Notes: generated by a model from the letters alone, not told the origin. A DNA stretch of 64,000 nucleotides from Anaerolineae bacterium (GCA_020848035.1 JADLAX010000031.1:30164-94163), one strand, 5' to 3'; positions 34,228-44,235 are shown, numbered from the stretch's first letter. Program-made: numbers and translations.

Positions 34228-35346
34228 TTATGGCGACGCTTTCACCGTGTCCCACAGCGTGGTGCGGGCAATGCGCTGCTCTTCATTCAACGGCCGGTAG
34301 AAAACCGTGCGCTCGGTGAGCGTCGCGGCCTCGTCCAGGCTCATCACTTCCACCACAAAGTCATCAATGAGCGGCAGGCTGGCGATATTCGCCGGGCCGT
34401 ACCAATATTCATTGGCCATTGCCGCCATCGACTCATCAGCAATGGCGGCGTCGAGGAATTCGTATGCCAGGTCCAGATCGGCCGTGTTGGCGCTGAGGCC
34501 AAAACCGCACACCCAACCCAGACGACCCTCTTCCGGCTGCACGTAAACCACGTCGTAGCCATCGGATTGCAGGTAGGCATAGGCATCCTGCCACGCCCCG
34601 GCGACAATCCAGGCATCGCCAGAAGCGGGCAAATCATACGCCTCGGTGTAGTCGGACCAATACGTGAGCAAATTCGGCTTAATCTCGATCAGCTTTTGCT
34701 CGATTTGCGCTTCCTGTTCGGCCGTGGTGTTCCACGGGTCAAACCCTAGTGCCAGGGCGGCTATCACGTAGTTGGTCTCGGCCGAGTCCCAGATAGCCAC
34801 GTGCCCGGCATACTGCGGGTCCCACAAATCGTCCCAGGAATCGGGCACTTCTTCTACCAGGTCAGCCCGCACCAGCATTGATTCATAGCCCCATTCCCAG
34901 GGCACAAAGTACTGCTCGCCATTAAACTGGCCCATGGCGGCAAAATCCGGCTGGATTTTGTCCCAATTGCTCAGGCGCGCGGTGTCGATTGGCTGCACCA
35001 GGCCGCTGTCGACATAGAGCTGCCACCAGGAGTTGCAGGGATGCACCAGGTCAGCGCCAATGTCGGACTGGACTTTGGCCAGCGCTTCCGCATCATCGGC
35101 GAAAAAACTGTATTCAACTACTTCATCTAAATTGTCGGAGTATTTTTCGGTAAAGGGGGCGTAAAATTGAGGGTATTCAGTGGCTTCATAGCCGGACCAT
35201 TCGAGGATGAGGAGTTTCCCATCTGCCTCAGCATCGTCTTCATCAACACCACAACCAGCCAGCGCCAGGGGCAGGAGCAGCAAGCTTAGCGCCGTCAACC
35301 AAAACTGTAAGTTTAAAGCTCTTGTCTTAATAGTGACCACCTCCAT
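34228..35346 (-). CDS. potD: Polyamine-type ABC transporter substrate-binding lipoprotein (PotD-like)
   Basis: The 372-residue protein has a signal peptide with lipobox LALAGC and the periplasmic-binding fold of PotD/PotF: LILEWSGYEATEY at the start of the mature part and YESMLVRADLVEEVPDSW in the middle. It would deliver polyamines or a similar ligand to PotBC. The start is ambiguous. ATG 35346 has no ribosome site, but GGAGGTGG just inside it would suit an ATT codon about 15 bases later, which would give a shorter signal peptide. No potA ATPase lies in this operon or elsewhere in the window. Confidence 0.87.
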   Translation of the reverse strand: MEVVTIKTRALNLQFWLTALSLLLLPLALAGCGVDEDDAEADGKLLILEWSGYEATEYPQFYAPFTEKYSDNLDEVVEYSFFADDAEALAKVQSDIGADLVHPCNSWWQLYVDSGLVQPIDTARLSNWDKIQPDFAAMGQFNGEQYFVPWEWGYESMLVRADLVEEVPDSWDDLWDPQYAGHVAIWDSAETNYVIAALALGFDPWNTTAEQEAQIEQKLIEIKPNLLTYWSDYTEAYDLPASGDAWIVAGAWQDAYAYLQSDGYDVVYVQPEEGRLGWVCGFGLSANTADLDLAYEFLDAAIADESMAAMANEYWYGPANIASLPLIDDFVVEVMSLDEAATLTERTVFYRPLNEEQRIARTTLWDTVKASP

Positions 35347-35363
35347 AGGTTTCCAAAAAGTTG

Positions 35364-35478
35364 AGCAAACCACCAAAAAATCTCACTCTGACATGCAGAA
35401 TATTCCCTATGGTTTGCTTAATGGGGCACATTATTGCAAATATCTTGTTGCAATACAAACATTTGGGCAAATGTTTAT
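35364..35478. promoter_or_regulatory. Control region upstream of potD with three inverted repeats
   Basis: AGCAAACCA (35364-35372) pairs with TGGTTTGCT (35410-35418); ATTGCAA (35433-35439) with TTGCAAT (35448-35454); and AAACATTT with AAATGTTT around GGGC (about 35458-35477). The first pair would form a leader hairpin in the pot mRNA. The second has operator geometry. The third lies near the end of the upstream leftward FHA gene. A possible promoter on the minus strand is TTGTAT-N17-AATAAT. Confidence 0.5.
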
Positions 35479-35486
35479 TTTTAGGT

Positions 35487-35921
35487 TTACAGTTCGAGTT
35501 TGAGCAGGGTGCCACCGACAGCAATGACATCCCCGGCGCTGATAACGGCCGCTTTTTGCACCGCCACCTCATTCAACAACGTCCCATTGCGACTGCCCTG
35601 GTCTTCCAGCCACCACTGCCCCTGACGACGAATAATGAGGGCATGTTCGGCGCTGGCGTAGCCATCGGGTAAGACGATGGTATTGCTGGCCGACCGGCCA
35701 ATGCTGGTGATGGGCAGCAGGATGTAGGTGGTGTTTACGGGTGGCTGTTCCGCCTCATTGGCGATGATGCGCAAACGGCCGTACGGCCGTTCCTGTTCGG
35801 CCATCGCCGCCGCCGTAATCTGCATGTCGCGGTAAATCAGCCAGGCCAGGCCGCCCAAAAAGGCCAGCAGCAGCAGGCCGCTCACCACACGAAAAATCAA
35901 CAGCACCAGTTCCGGGGTCAT
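35487..35921 (-). CDS. Membrane-anchored FHA-domain protein
   Basis: The 144-residue protein has one N-terminal helix (about 7-30) and a C-terminal FHA domain (about 65-144) with the phosphothreonine-binding marks GRSASNTIVL, SAEHALI and GSRNGT. It corresponds to the FhaB-type partner in actinobacterial clusters, where such proteins are read by serine/threonine kinases and link signalling to cell-wall growth. Its ATG overlaps the preceding gene by four bases (ATGA). Confidence 0.88.
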   Translation of the reverse strand: MTPELVLLIFRVVSGLLLLAFLGGLAWLIYRDMQITAAAMAEQERPYGRLRIIANEAEQPPVNTTYILLPITSIGRSASNTIVLPDGYASAEHALIIRRQGQWWLEDQGSRNGTLLNEVAVQKAAVISAGDVIAVGGTLLKLEL

Positions 35922-36724
35922 GAATCTAAATGGGTGGATGGGGGACGAATTTGCGTTTCGTCGGTCAGGTCATTGGTGGGGCGGGGGCGGGGCCGCTGCT
36001 GCGTCTCGCCTTCGCCATAAATCAACATCACATCGCTCAGGCCAATCACATCACCCGAGTGCAGTACCGTCTCGTTGACCGTCTGGTTGTTCACCTGGGT
36101 GCGTCCCCGGCGGCTGACATCGTAGAGGATGAAACGGCCGTAACGCCAGCGAATCTGGGCATGTTGGCGGCTCACCGTAGGCGCATCCAGCACCACATCG
36201 TTGTCGATGTGCCGCCCTAATGTAATCACCGGCTTGGTCAGCGGCACATGGCGCTGCCCTTCGATAATCAGGTAAGCATCCAGGGCGGCAATCTCAGCCG
36301 CAAAACTGGCCAGGTTGTCACCCGGCTGGCGCAGTTGGGTGGTGGTGTGGGATGACGGCCGTTTGCCCGCCGCCGGCACAATCCGCATCCCAGCACCGGA
36401 AATGGCCGGATCCGCCACCAGCGTCAGGTGCGGCGAACTCTCGACATTGAGACCCGCCTGCTGAATAAAGGTGCGTAAATAATCCGTCAGCTGGGTCATG
36501 AGGTCTGGTTCACTCTGCCGCAACCGGTCAAAGTCGGCCGGATTTAAGCGAATGTCGTATCGCGCCGGCACCCAACCATTAACGGCCGAATCTTCCACCA
36601 CCCGGGCCAGTTCCGTAGCAATGCTGGAGAGCGTAACCCCCTGGCCAAAAAAGCGGTTAAAGCTGCCTTCCACCAGCTGCTGCGCCAGCGCTTCAAATTT
36701 CTGAAATGGTTTCTGTTTTGTCAT
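35918..36724 (-). CDS. FhaA-type protein: DUF3662 domain plus FHA domain
   Basis: The 268-residue cytoplasmic protein joins a DUF3662 domain (about 1-115; FNRFFGQGVTLSSIA...) to a Pro-rich linker and a C-terminal FHA domain (about 155-240; LGRHIDNDVVLD, VSRQHAQIRW, NQTVNET). It is translationally coupled to the membrane FHA gene. A serine/threonine kinase lies 26 kb away at 62615; that it phosphorylates a ligand of these domains is speculation. Confidence 0.88.
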   Translation of the reverse strand: MTKQKPFQKFEALAQQLVEGSFNRFFGQGVTLSSIATELARVVEDSAVNGWVPARYDIRLNPADFDRLRQSEPDLMTQLTDYLRTFIQQAGLNVESSPHLTLVADPAISGAGMRIVPAAGKRPSSHTTTQLRQPGDNLASFAAEIAALDAYLIIEGQRHVPLTKPVITLGRHIDNDVVLDAPTVSRQHAQIRWRYGRFILYDVSRRGRTQVNNQTVNETVLHSGDVIGLSDVMLIYGEGETQQRPRPRPTNDLTDETQIRPPSTHLDS

Positions 36725-36874
36725 GTTGGTCCAATACCCGGCAATAGCGCCCGACGATGCGCCTCACCGTGACGGTCATTATAGGGTTGGAAAATGAGAG
36801 CGTCAATTACAAAGCCCGCTGCATTGCATGGTCATAGGCATCCGGTATACTTTCCCTCATCTTTGACCAATAAA

Positions 36875-36949
36875 TTGGGGAGATTAGCGAATTGGAGATT
36901 AGAGATTTTGCCCTCAATCTCTAATCCCCAATCTCCAATCTCCTTTTTT
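36875..36949. repeat. GGAGATTGG-family hairpin upstream of selD
   Basis: TTGGGGAGATTAGCGAATTG plus GAGATTAGAGATT on the left faces AATCTCTAATCCCCAATCTC and CAATCTCC on the right, followed by TTTTTTT, so it could also end transcription. The remaining part of 36725-36874 shows TATACT near 36846 but no gene. Confidence 0.85.
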
Positions 36950-36972
36950 ACAAGCAGCAATAAGGAAGCTTA

Positions 36973-38007
<1,035 letters not shown>

Positions 38008-38016
<9 letters not shown>

Positions 38017-38085
38017 TTAAGTAATTCAGTAATTGGGTAATGAACCACCAAAATTACCTGGTTACCCAATTACTCAATTACTCCT
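38008..38085. repeat. Hairpin repeat of TAATTGGGTAA words
   Basis: AATTGGGTAATTAAGTAATT is answered by GGTTACCCAATTACTCAATT about 45 bases later. It overlaps the selD stop and fills the gap to the next gene. Confidence 0.8.
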
Positions 38086-38109
38086 CAGACCAAACTCCCA
38101 CACAAACTT

Positions 38110-39828
38110 ATGGACCGAACTGTACCCACTTCTGGCAACGAAGAAATTAACCTCTACCTGCGCACTTACTACTCCCTGCTGCGCAGCAGCCGCGAGGTGC
38201 AAATTAAAACCCTCATCGAAGCGCACAAGCGGATGAACTCTGCCCTGCACGTGGCCGCCGACGAGCCGCAGCCCGACCTGGCCGCCTTCATCTACGCCAT
38301 CCTGCGCATGCCCGACTGCCTGGACCGGCTGCGATTGATCATCATGGGGCAGTCGGAGCAAGTGTTTGCCCAGCACGGCTTTCCCAAGGTCGAAACCTGG
38401 CAGCAGGTCAGTGCTCCCGGGCGTCGCCGCCGCAGCTTCTTCGACGGCAAAGATCAGTTGGCCGTCTACATCGCCAGCCGCTCCGACATCGACGACCTGG
38501 TACCGATTTTGGTGGCCTACCAGATCGAGCGGCGCAAACTGCGCCAGCTGCTCAACAAAGAAAACGTCATCAAAGAGCTGGAGCGCATTCGCGACAGCAA
38601 AGGCGGTGTGCCATCGGGCAACAGCCTGGTTCGCCTGGCCAGCATGACGGAAATTCCGGCAGAAGATTTGGGCCGATTGGCGCAGGTGTGGGGGAGCAAA
38701 ACGGCCGAAAAATTTCTCCACATCGCCCAAACCAAACAAGAGCTGTCGATCCGCTCGCTGGCGGGGTCGCTGGCGGACTACAAGCGGGCCACGCGCCGCT
38801 GGTGGCGCAACGTGGAGCGCCACCTGCCCGATATTTCGATGCCCGACAAACCAGTCTACTTTGTCTCCAGCAACACCCACAGCCTGCCCAACGTGCTCAG
38901 CGGCTACGCCCTGCACATCGAGGAGCAAATTCACACCTACATTCGCGAAAATGGGGCTGACGATTTGCATCAGGAATACCACGACATCCTGGAGCAAAAC
39001 GTGCCCAGCAGCCGGGAAAACTTTTTGTATTACGCCCTCAAAAAGCTGGAGCAGGCCGATTCGCAGGTAACGGCCGCTCGCCTGCAAGCTGAGCGCGAAA
39101 TGGGGCTGATCCGCGTCCCCAGCGAACACGCTTTTGACATTGAAGTACAGGTTATCTCGCTGAACAAAATCAACCTGGACCAGATGGACGGCCGTCTGCG
39201 CATGCCGCAAATTGAAAAGCTCCGGCAGAGCAATGCCATTATTGTTAATGTGGATTATCCATTGGGGATGGCAGCGTACCAGGTGCTGACGGAGATTGCC
39301 CGCAATATCGCCGAGGTGCGTGGGGTGTATATCATGGGCAAGGCGGCAACGTTAAACGGCCGTATCGGCGATGTCATGATCCCCAGCGTGGTGCACGACG
39401 AGCATTCGCTCAACACGTACCTCTTCGACAACTGCTTTGCCGCCGACGATGTAGCGCCCTACCTGGTCTACGGCACCGTCATGGACAACCAGAAGGCGAT
39501 TACCGTGCCCGGCACTTTCCTGCAAAACGAAGGGTACATGTCGGTTTTTTACCAGGAAGGCTACACCGACATGGAGATGGAAGCCGGGCCGTACCTCAGC
39601 GGCATCTACGAGATGGTGCGCCCGACGCGGCATCCGTTGAACGAGCTTGTGAATCTGTACAGCAGCCCGTTCCCGGTGGGCATTTTGCACTATGCCTCAG
39701 ACACACCGTTCAGCAAAGGCAAAAACCTGGGGGCGCACAACCTGTCTTACTTCGGCATGGACCCGACCTATGCCACCATGGTGGCCATCCTGCGCGCCAT
39801 TTTTGAGACGGAACTGAGCCACATCTAG
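38110..39828 (+). CDS. Conserved-looking protein of unknown function (572 residues)
   Basis: A soluble protein without signal peptide or membrane helix. The N-terminal half is helical with a basic patch (GRRRR near 100) and charged coiled segments. The C-terminal half contains GVYIMGKAATLNGRIGDVMI, a glycine-rich turn like those of alpha/beta nucleoside-phosphorylase-type folds, followed by PGTFLQNEGYMSVFYQEGYT. I do not recognise a named family with certainty and cannot assign a reaction. It follows selD on the same strand after a hairpin repeat. No Shine-Dalgarno site is evident before the ATG. Confidence 0.7.
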   Translation: MDRTVPTSGNEEINLYLRTYYSLLRSSREVQIKTLIEAHKRMNSALHVAADEPQPDLAAFIYAILRMPDCLDRLRLIIMGQSEQVFAQHGFPKVETWQQVSAPGRRRRSFFDGKDQLAVYIASRSDIDDLVPILVAYQIERRKLRQLLNKENVIKELERIRDSKGGVPSGNSLVRLASMTEIPAEDLGRLAQVWGSKTAEKFLHIAQTKQELSIRSLAGSLADYKRATRRWWRNVERHLPDISMPDKPVYFVSSNTHSLPNVLSGYALHIEEQIHTYIRENGADDLHQEYHDILEQNVPSSRENFLYYALKKLEQADSQVTAARLQAEREMGLIRVPSEHAFDIEVQVISLNKINLDQMDGRLRMPQIEKLRQSNAIIVNVDYPLGMAAYQVLTEIARNIAEVRGVYIMGKAATLNGRIGDVMIPSVVHDEHSLNTYLFDNCFAADDVAPYLVYGTVMDNQKAITVPGTFLQNEGYMSVFYQEGYTDMEMEAGPYLSGIYEMVRPTRHPLNELVNLYSSPFPVGILHYASDTPFSKGKNLGAHNLSYFGMDPTYATMVAILRAIFETELSHI

Positions 39829-39832
39829 ACCC

Positions 39833-39928
39833 TCGTTCCACGCTCCGCGTGGAATGCAGTTTCCGGCGCTCTGCGCCGAGCACGCAGAGCGTCCAACCAG
39901 CATTCCAACGGAGACCGTTGGAACGAGC
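39833..39928. repeat. Nested hairpin repeats CGTTCCACGCTCCGCGTGGAA
   Basis: TTCCACGCTCCGCGTGGAA, GCGCTCTGCG with CGCAGAGCG, and TTCCAACGGAGACCGTTGGAA follow each other, flanked by CTCGTTCC and GGAACGAG. A dispersed type seen in many bacteria. Confidence 0.85.
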
Positions 39929-39945
39929 AAAATCAAGGAAAAACT

Positions 39946-41034
39946 ATGCCCCAAACATCCTTTTTTCAAGAGCGCCTGACGGCCGTTCGCCACAAACTGG
40001 CCGAGTGGGAAGTAGACGGTGTGCTGATTACCAGCCCCACCAACCGACGCTGGCTCAGCGGCTTCACCGGGTCCAACGGCCAGCTGCTCATCACTGCCGA
40101 CAAGGCGCTGATTGCCACCGATTTTCGCTACTACAGCCAGGCCACTCACCAGGCTCCCGATTTTGCGCTGTTTAAGCACCAGCGCACGCCGGAAGATACA
40201 CGTAACTTTCTGGCCGCAGCGGGCGTGCCGCGTGTGGGCATCGAGGCCAAACACACCACGCTGGCGCAAATGGACGAGCTGGTGCAGGTGGAAAACATCA
40301 CCTGGGTTGGCCTGGAAAAAACGGTAGAACCACTGCGCCAGGTGAAAACGGCCGTTGAACTGCAAACCATCCAACAAGCCTGCGCCATCACCGACGCCGT
40401 CATCGCCCAGGTGGCGCAACTTGCCCGGGTGGGCATGACCGAACAAGCCGTAGCCTGGGAGCTGGAAAAAGGGCTGCGCGAAGCGGGCGCGGAGGCGCTG
40501 GCGTTTGACGTGATCGTCGCTTCGGGGCCAAACAGCGCCCTGCCCCATCACCATCCCGGCAGCCGCCGCTTGCAGGCAGGCGACGCCATCGTGGTGGACA
40601 TGGGGGCGCAGGTGGATGGCTACAAAAGCGACATGACCCGCTCGTTTTATCTGGGCGCACAGCCCACGGACCGCTATTGGGAGATTTATGAATTGGTGCA
40701 AAGGGCGCAAACGGCCGTTTTCCAGCAAGCCCGCCCCGGCATGAGCCTCAAAGCCGTGGATGCCCTGGCCCGCGACGTCTTGGCTGAGGCCGGGCACGCC
40801 GAACATTTTGGCCACGGCCTCGGCCACGGCCTGGGGCTGGACATCCACGAAGACCCGTTTTTCTCCCCCCGCGCCGCCGATGAAGACACGGTCGAAGTGG
40901 GCATGGTGGTCACCGTCGAACCGGGCTGCTATCTGCCCGACTGGGGCGGCGTCCGCCTGGAAGAAACCGCCCTCATGACGGAAACCGGCCTGGTGGCGCT
41001 GACCCACTGCCCGAAAGAACCAAAGATTGTGTAG
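39946..41034 (+). CDS. Xaa-Pro aminopeptidase-type M24 metallopeptidase
   Basis: The enzyme removes the N-terminal residue before proline, or splits X-Pro dipeptides. The 362-residue protein has the creatinase N domain (about 1-125) and the pita-bread catalytic domain (about 130-362). Metal ligands are Asp in VVDMGAQVDGY, Asp in KSDMTRSF, His in FGHGLGHGLGLDIHE, Glu in TVEPGCYLP and Glu in RLEETALMTE. PepQ and PepP cannot be told apart by eye; the length fits bacterial PepQ-like enzymes. AAGGAAAAA precedes the ATG. Confidence 0.93.
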   Translation: MPQTSFFQERLTAVRHKLAEWEVDGVLITSPTNRRWLSGFTGSNGQLLITADKALIATDFRYYSQATHQAPDFALFKHQRTPEDTRNFLAAAGVPRVGIEAKHTTLAQMDELVQVENITWVGLEKTVEPLRQVKTAVELQTIQQACAITDAVIAQVAQLARVGMTEQAVAWELEKGLREAGAEALAFDVIVASGPNSALPHHHPGSRRLQAGDAIVVDMGAQVDGYKSDMTRSFYLGAQPTDRYWEIYELVQRAQTAVFQQARPGMSLKAVDALARDVLAEAGHAEHFGHGLGHGLGLDIHEDPFFSPRAADEDTVEVGMVVTVEPGCYLPDWGGVRLEETALMTETGLVALTHCPKEPKIV

Positions 41035-41212
41035 GAATTGGGCGCAGATTTTATCAGGGACAGCTTTGGATTCAGGGGATTAAGTAAACCGCACAAAGTT
41101 TTCGGAAGAAAAAAGCGCAATTTTTGCGCGGTTTACTCAAGTAAGTGGCAGATTACGCACCACTTTATTTTGAAAAACTTTCTGCCAATTACATAGCACC
41201 AACCGGATAACT

Positions 41213-41422
41213 TTACTCGTCGCCTTCCACTTTATTGTTATCGTCAGCCTCAGCCCCTTGAGCCCGAAGTGAGGCGGCCACACCGCCGCCAATGGCCGTG
41301 CCAATTGCCACACCGAGGGCAAGGCCAAGACCAATATTGTCGAAGGCCGCGCCCAAAGCCGTACCCACGCCAATGCCAATTGCCAGAAAAGAACCCATTG
41401 AAGCAGCTTGTCTGTTTTTCAT
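41213..41422 (-). CDS. Small glycine-zipper protein
   Basis: A 69-residue protein with one or two hydrophobic stretches of Gly/Ala every fourth residue (IGIGVGTALGAAF, LGLALGVAIGTAIGGGVAA), and an acidic polar tail. Glycine-zipper proteins of this size associate with membranes; no specific role can be named. AAGGAG six bases before the ATG makes it a real gene. Confidence 0.8.
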   Translation of the reverse strand: MKNRQAASMGSFLAIGIGVGTALGAAFDNIGLGLALGVAIGTAIGGGVAASLRAQGAEADDNNKVEGDE

Positions 41423-41436
41423 TTTTTCTCCTTCGA

Positions 41437-41506
41437 AAATAGGCCGCGGATTGCGCGGATTAACGCGGATTAAATCTGTGTCATCTGCGAAATCTGTGGA
41501 GATTCC
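41437..41506. repeat. GCAGATT/ACGCGGATT-type repeat
   Basis: GGCCGCGGATTGCGCGGATT then AACGCGGATT is followed by AATCTGTGTCATCTGCGAAA and ATCTGTGG. Same family as at 4648, 11685 and 19588. Confidence 0.7.
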
Positions 41507-42721
41507 CTACGTGCCCAGCGCCTCATAAATTTCCAGGAATTGCGGCACCACCACCCGCCAATCGTACTGCCGGGCAAACTGTTGCGCCGCCTGCCCCAGG
41601 CGCTGGCGCTCTTCGGGATGGTTGAGCAGGTGCAAAACGGCCGTTGCAAACCCCTCTGCCTCATCCACCAACTTGATTTCCCGATCGTTTTCCACGGGGA
41701 AACCCTCAGCGCCAACGGCCGTACTCACCAATGCCTTGCCCGCGGCCATCGCTTCAATCAGCTTGAGGCGTGTGCCGCTGCCGACGCGAAAGGGCAGCAC
41801 AAACACCTTCGCTCCCGCCAGGTACGGCGCCACCCGCGCCACCCAGCCGGTCAGCATGATGCCCGGCTCGTTTTTCAGCCGTTCCAGCCGCGCGTGCGGC
41901 TTTTGCCCGACGATAGTGAAGGTGGTGGACGGCCGTTCCCGCCGCACCCTCGGCCACACCTCATCAACAAACCAGAGCACCGCGTCCACGTTGGGCCGGT
42001 AATCCATCTTGCCGCTAAACACAATGTCGCTGGGAAGCGCGTCGGCCGCTTCCAGCTGGAACTGCGGCACGTCCAGGCTGTTGGGAATGACGGTGATGGG
42101 GGTACGGCCGTTGGTCAGCTTTTCCAGGTGAACTTTGTCGGGCTGGGAAACGGCCGTCACCCAATCCGCCTGCTGGCACACCCAGCGCTCAAACTTACGC
42201 AGCCGCCGCACCTGCTCTGCCGAGTAAGCCGCCGCCACCCAGCGGCGCGGCTGGCGCAAATCGGTGAGGAAGTTGCGCCGCTGCAGTTCGGTTTCGGCGT
42301 TGTGATCATCAAACACAATTTTGCTGCGCGAGCTGCCGTGGCGAATCACCGGCAGGTAGCGCGCCAGTTCAATGCCCTCAATCTGCACGATGTCATAGTT
42401 TTCCGCCTGGAGCAGTTGCAGCAGCCGGACGTTAAACGCCGGACTGAACAAGCGGTGGGCCATGTCCGGGCGGCGTGTGGCCAGCAGCTGCTGCAACCGC
42501 CTGCCCGTCGTGCGCGGCGGCACGGGCACCGTCTCGATGGTGCGGCACAGTTCGGCCAGCGGCCCAATTTGCTCCGCCGCCACCGATTGCCCCGGCTCCA
42601 AAAAGCTCAAAAGCGACACCTCACACGCCTGCGCCAGCCCACGAATGATGTGGAAGTTGCGCAGGCTGGTGCCCTGGTGCGGCGGGTACGGTAGTTGTGG
42701 CGTCAGCAGTAAAACTTTCAT
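41507..42721 (-). CDS. Glycosyltransferase, GT4-type (GT-B fold)
   Basis: The 404-residue enzyme has an N-terminal acceptor domain (MKVLLLTPQLPYPPHQGTSL) and a C-terminal donor domain with FSGKMDYRPNVDAVLWF, VGQKPH and the GSGTRLKLIEAMAAGKALVS motif, in which the Glu contacts the nucleotide sugar. This GSGTRLK version is common in transferases acting on exopolysaccharide or lipid-linked glycans. Its start is directly downstream of a CCTCCC repeat that separates it from the second glycosyltransferase, with which it probably shares a pathway. Confidence 0.9.
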   Translation of the reverse strand: MKVLLLTPQLPYPPHQGTSLRNFHIIRGLAQACEVSLLSFLEPGQSVAAEQIGPLAELCRTIETVPVPPRTTGRRLQQLLATRRPDMAHRLFSPAFNVRLLQLLQAENYDIVQIEGIELARYLPVIRHGSSRSKIVFDDHNAETELQRRNFLTDLRQPRRWVAAAYSAEQVRRLRKFERWVCQQADWVTAVSQPDKVHLEKLTNGRTPITVIPNSLDVPQFQLEAADALPSDIVFSGKMDYRPNVDAVLWFVDEVWPRVRRERPSTTFTIVGQKPHARLERLKNEPGIMLTGWVARVAPYLAGAKVFVLPFRVGSGTRLKLIEAMAAGKALVSTAVGAEGFPVENDREIKLVDEAEGFATAVLHLLNHPEERQRLGQAAQQFARQYDWRVVVPQFLEIYEALGT

Positions 42722-42727
42722 AAATCA

Positions 42728-42809
42728 GGGACCCCTCACCCCAACCCTCTCCCGAGGGGAGAGGGAGCCAGTTCCCTCCCCTCTTGGGGGAGGGCCAGGG
42801 AGGGGGAGT
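42728..42809. repeat. CCCTCACCCCAACCCTCTCCC repeat between glycosyltransferase genes
   Basis: CCTCACCCCAACCCTCTCCC and GGGAGAGGG with CCCTCCCC and GGGGGAGGG form nested stems. Nearly the same sequence stands at 51838-51919. Confidence 0.9.
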
Positions 42810-42811
42810 TC

Positions 42812-43924
42812 TTAAACAACAGATTCGTAAATTTGCAGCGTCATTTCGGCCGCTTTGTGCCAGGTGAAGGTTTTGGCCTGGGCATGGCCGCGCTCGATCA
42901 TCGTCTGGCGCAAGGTGGAATCGGTGAGGACGCGGCGCAGGGCGTCGGTCCAGACGGCCTCGTCATCCAGCGGCAGCTGCATACCCGCCTGGCCCGCCAC
43001 CTCCGGCAGCGACCCGCGATTGCTGACGATGACCGGGCAGCCGCAGTGCATCGCCTCCAGCGCAGGCAGACCAAACCCTTCGTAGTGCGACGGCGTCACC
43101 AGCACCCCGGCGGCGTGGTAAAAATGGGCCAGCTGCTCGTCAAAAATACCGGTCAGGTGGCGCACTTTGTCGTGCAGGTTCAGCTCATCAATCGTGGTGA
43201 ATACCTCTTCAAACAGCCAGCCCTTGCCGCCCACCAAAACCAGCGGCACGTCAATTTCACCCTGCTTCAGCAGCTCGTCGTAGGCGCGGATGAGGAAGGG
43301 CAGGTTTTTGCGCGGCTCCAGGGTACCGACAAAGAGGATGAAATCGCGGGGCAGGTTGTGTTTTTGTAAGGTGGCGGATACGGCCGTTCCCTCATACCCC
43401 CGCTCATACAATGGATTCACCGCCAGATGCACCGTGGTGATCTTCTCTGGCGGCACATGCAGCTCCTCAATCAAATCGTGGCGCGTGGCGTGGCTGTCGG
43501 CCGAGATGTGATCGGCCGTTTGCACGGCCCGTTCAATCTGGTTGGCGTAATAGGCCATGCTGTCGCGCGTGAGGAACTGCGGGTAAAAAATAAAGTTCAA
43601 ATCGTGCACGGTAATGACTTTACGGCGACCGCCCCACTGCGGCGGAATAAAGTCGGGGCTGTGCAGCACGTCCAGCCGGTGCGGCAGCAGCTCCAGCCCC
43701 AGCGCCCAGCGCTCCAGCCGGTGGTGGCAGGGGGTGCGCACGTTTTGGCGCTGAAAGTTGGGAGCGGATGGTGGGGTGTGGGAACGGCCGTCCTTCTGCA
43801 AATGAAACAGCGAATACCGGTTCTCACGATCCAGCTCCGCCAGCGCAGGCAGCAAATGCAAAATATACTGGCTAATGCCCCCCATCTGGTAAAACGGCAG
43901 GCGAACGTCAATTCCGATGTGCAT
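42812..43924 (-). CDS. Glycosyltransferase, GT4-type (mannosyltransferase-like)
   Basis: The 370-residue GT-B enzyme begins MHIGIDVRLPFYQMGGIS and has HDLNFIFYP, FVGTLEPRKNLPFLI and the donor motif TPSHYEGFGLPALEAMHCG with the catalytic-site Glu residues. It resembles GDP-mannose-dependent transferases of surface glycan assembly; the sugar is not certain. TATAAT (43936-43931 on this strand) lies six bases before the ATG and no Shine-Dalgarno site is present, so this mRNA may be leaderless. Confidence 0.9.
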   Translation of the reverse strand: MHIGIDVRLPFYQMGGISQYILHLLPALAELDRENRYSLFHLQKDGRSHTPPSAPNFQRQNVRTPCHHRLERWALGLELLPHRLDVLHSPDFIPPQWGGRRKVITVHDLNFIFYPQFLTRDSMAYYANQIERAVQTADHISADSHATRHDLIEELHVPPEKITTVHLAVNPLYERGYEGTAVSATLQKHNLPRDFILFVGTLEPRKNLPFLIRAYDELLKQGEIDVPLVLVGGKGWLFEEVFTTIDELNLHDKVRHLTGIFDEQLAHFYHAAGVLVTPSHYEGFGLPALEAMHCGCPVIVSNRGSLPEVAGQAGMQLPLDDEAVWTDALRRVLTDSTLRQTMIERGHAQAKTFTWHKAAEMTLQIYESVV

Positions 43925-43930
43925 GGCGGG

Positions 43931-43936
43931 ATTATA
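43931..43936 (-). promoter_or_regulatory. TATAAT box six bases before an ATG (leaderless candidate)
   Basis: On the minus strand GGTATAATCCCGCC-ATG, closely similar to GGTATAATTGCCGTC-ATG at 18784. Confidence 0.55.
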
Positions 43937-43959
43937 CCGGGGTTGTGGGGGAAGAAGTA

Positions 43960-44222
43960 GGTGACAGGGTGACGAGGTGACAGGGTGGCAGGGTGAACGG
44001 GTGAAGGGGTGAAGGGGTGACAGGGGTGAAGGGGTGGGTTCGCAGGTTGAGAAGATCTTGGAATGGTCAATCCCTCCTCCCTCCTCCCTCCCATTACTGA
44101 ATCCTGAACAACCCCCCGCCCTACTCGCCCAGTTGCCCGGCCCAAGTTATAATGATCTGCACGCACGCAGAAAAAACGATAAGCATCATCTGTGTGAATC
44201 TGCGTAATTTGTGGATTAATTC
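43960..44222. repeat. GGGTGA direct repeats and GCAGATT words in a 311-bp gap
   Basis: 43963-44040 consists of GGTGACAGGGTGACGAGGTG-type heptad repeats, the same words as the TTGTCACC run at 24995. 44150-44222 carries CATCTGTGTGAATCTGCGTA of the GCAGATT family. Between them lies TATAAT (44147-44152), possibly a promoter of the coiled-coil gene. No further gene is seen. Confidence 0.7.
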
Positions 44223-44235
44223 CAGGAGAACACCT

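Noticed and set aside
43963..44040. CRISPR array
   Set aside because: The GGGTGA-type units are 7-15 bases long, imperfect and without spacers of constant length.
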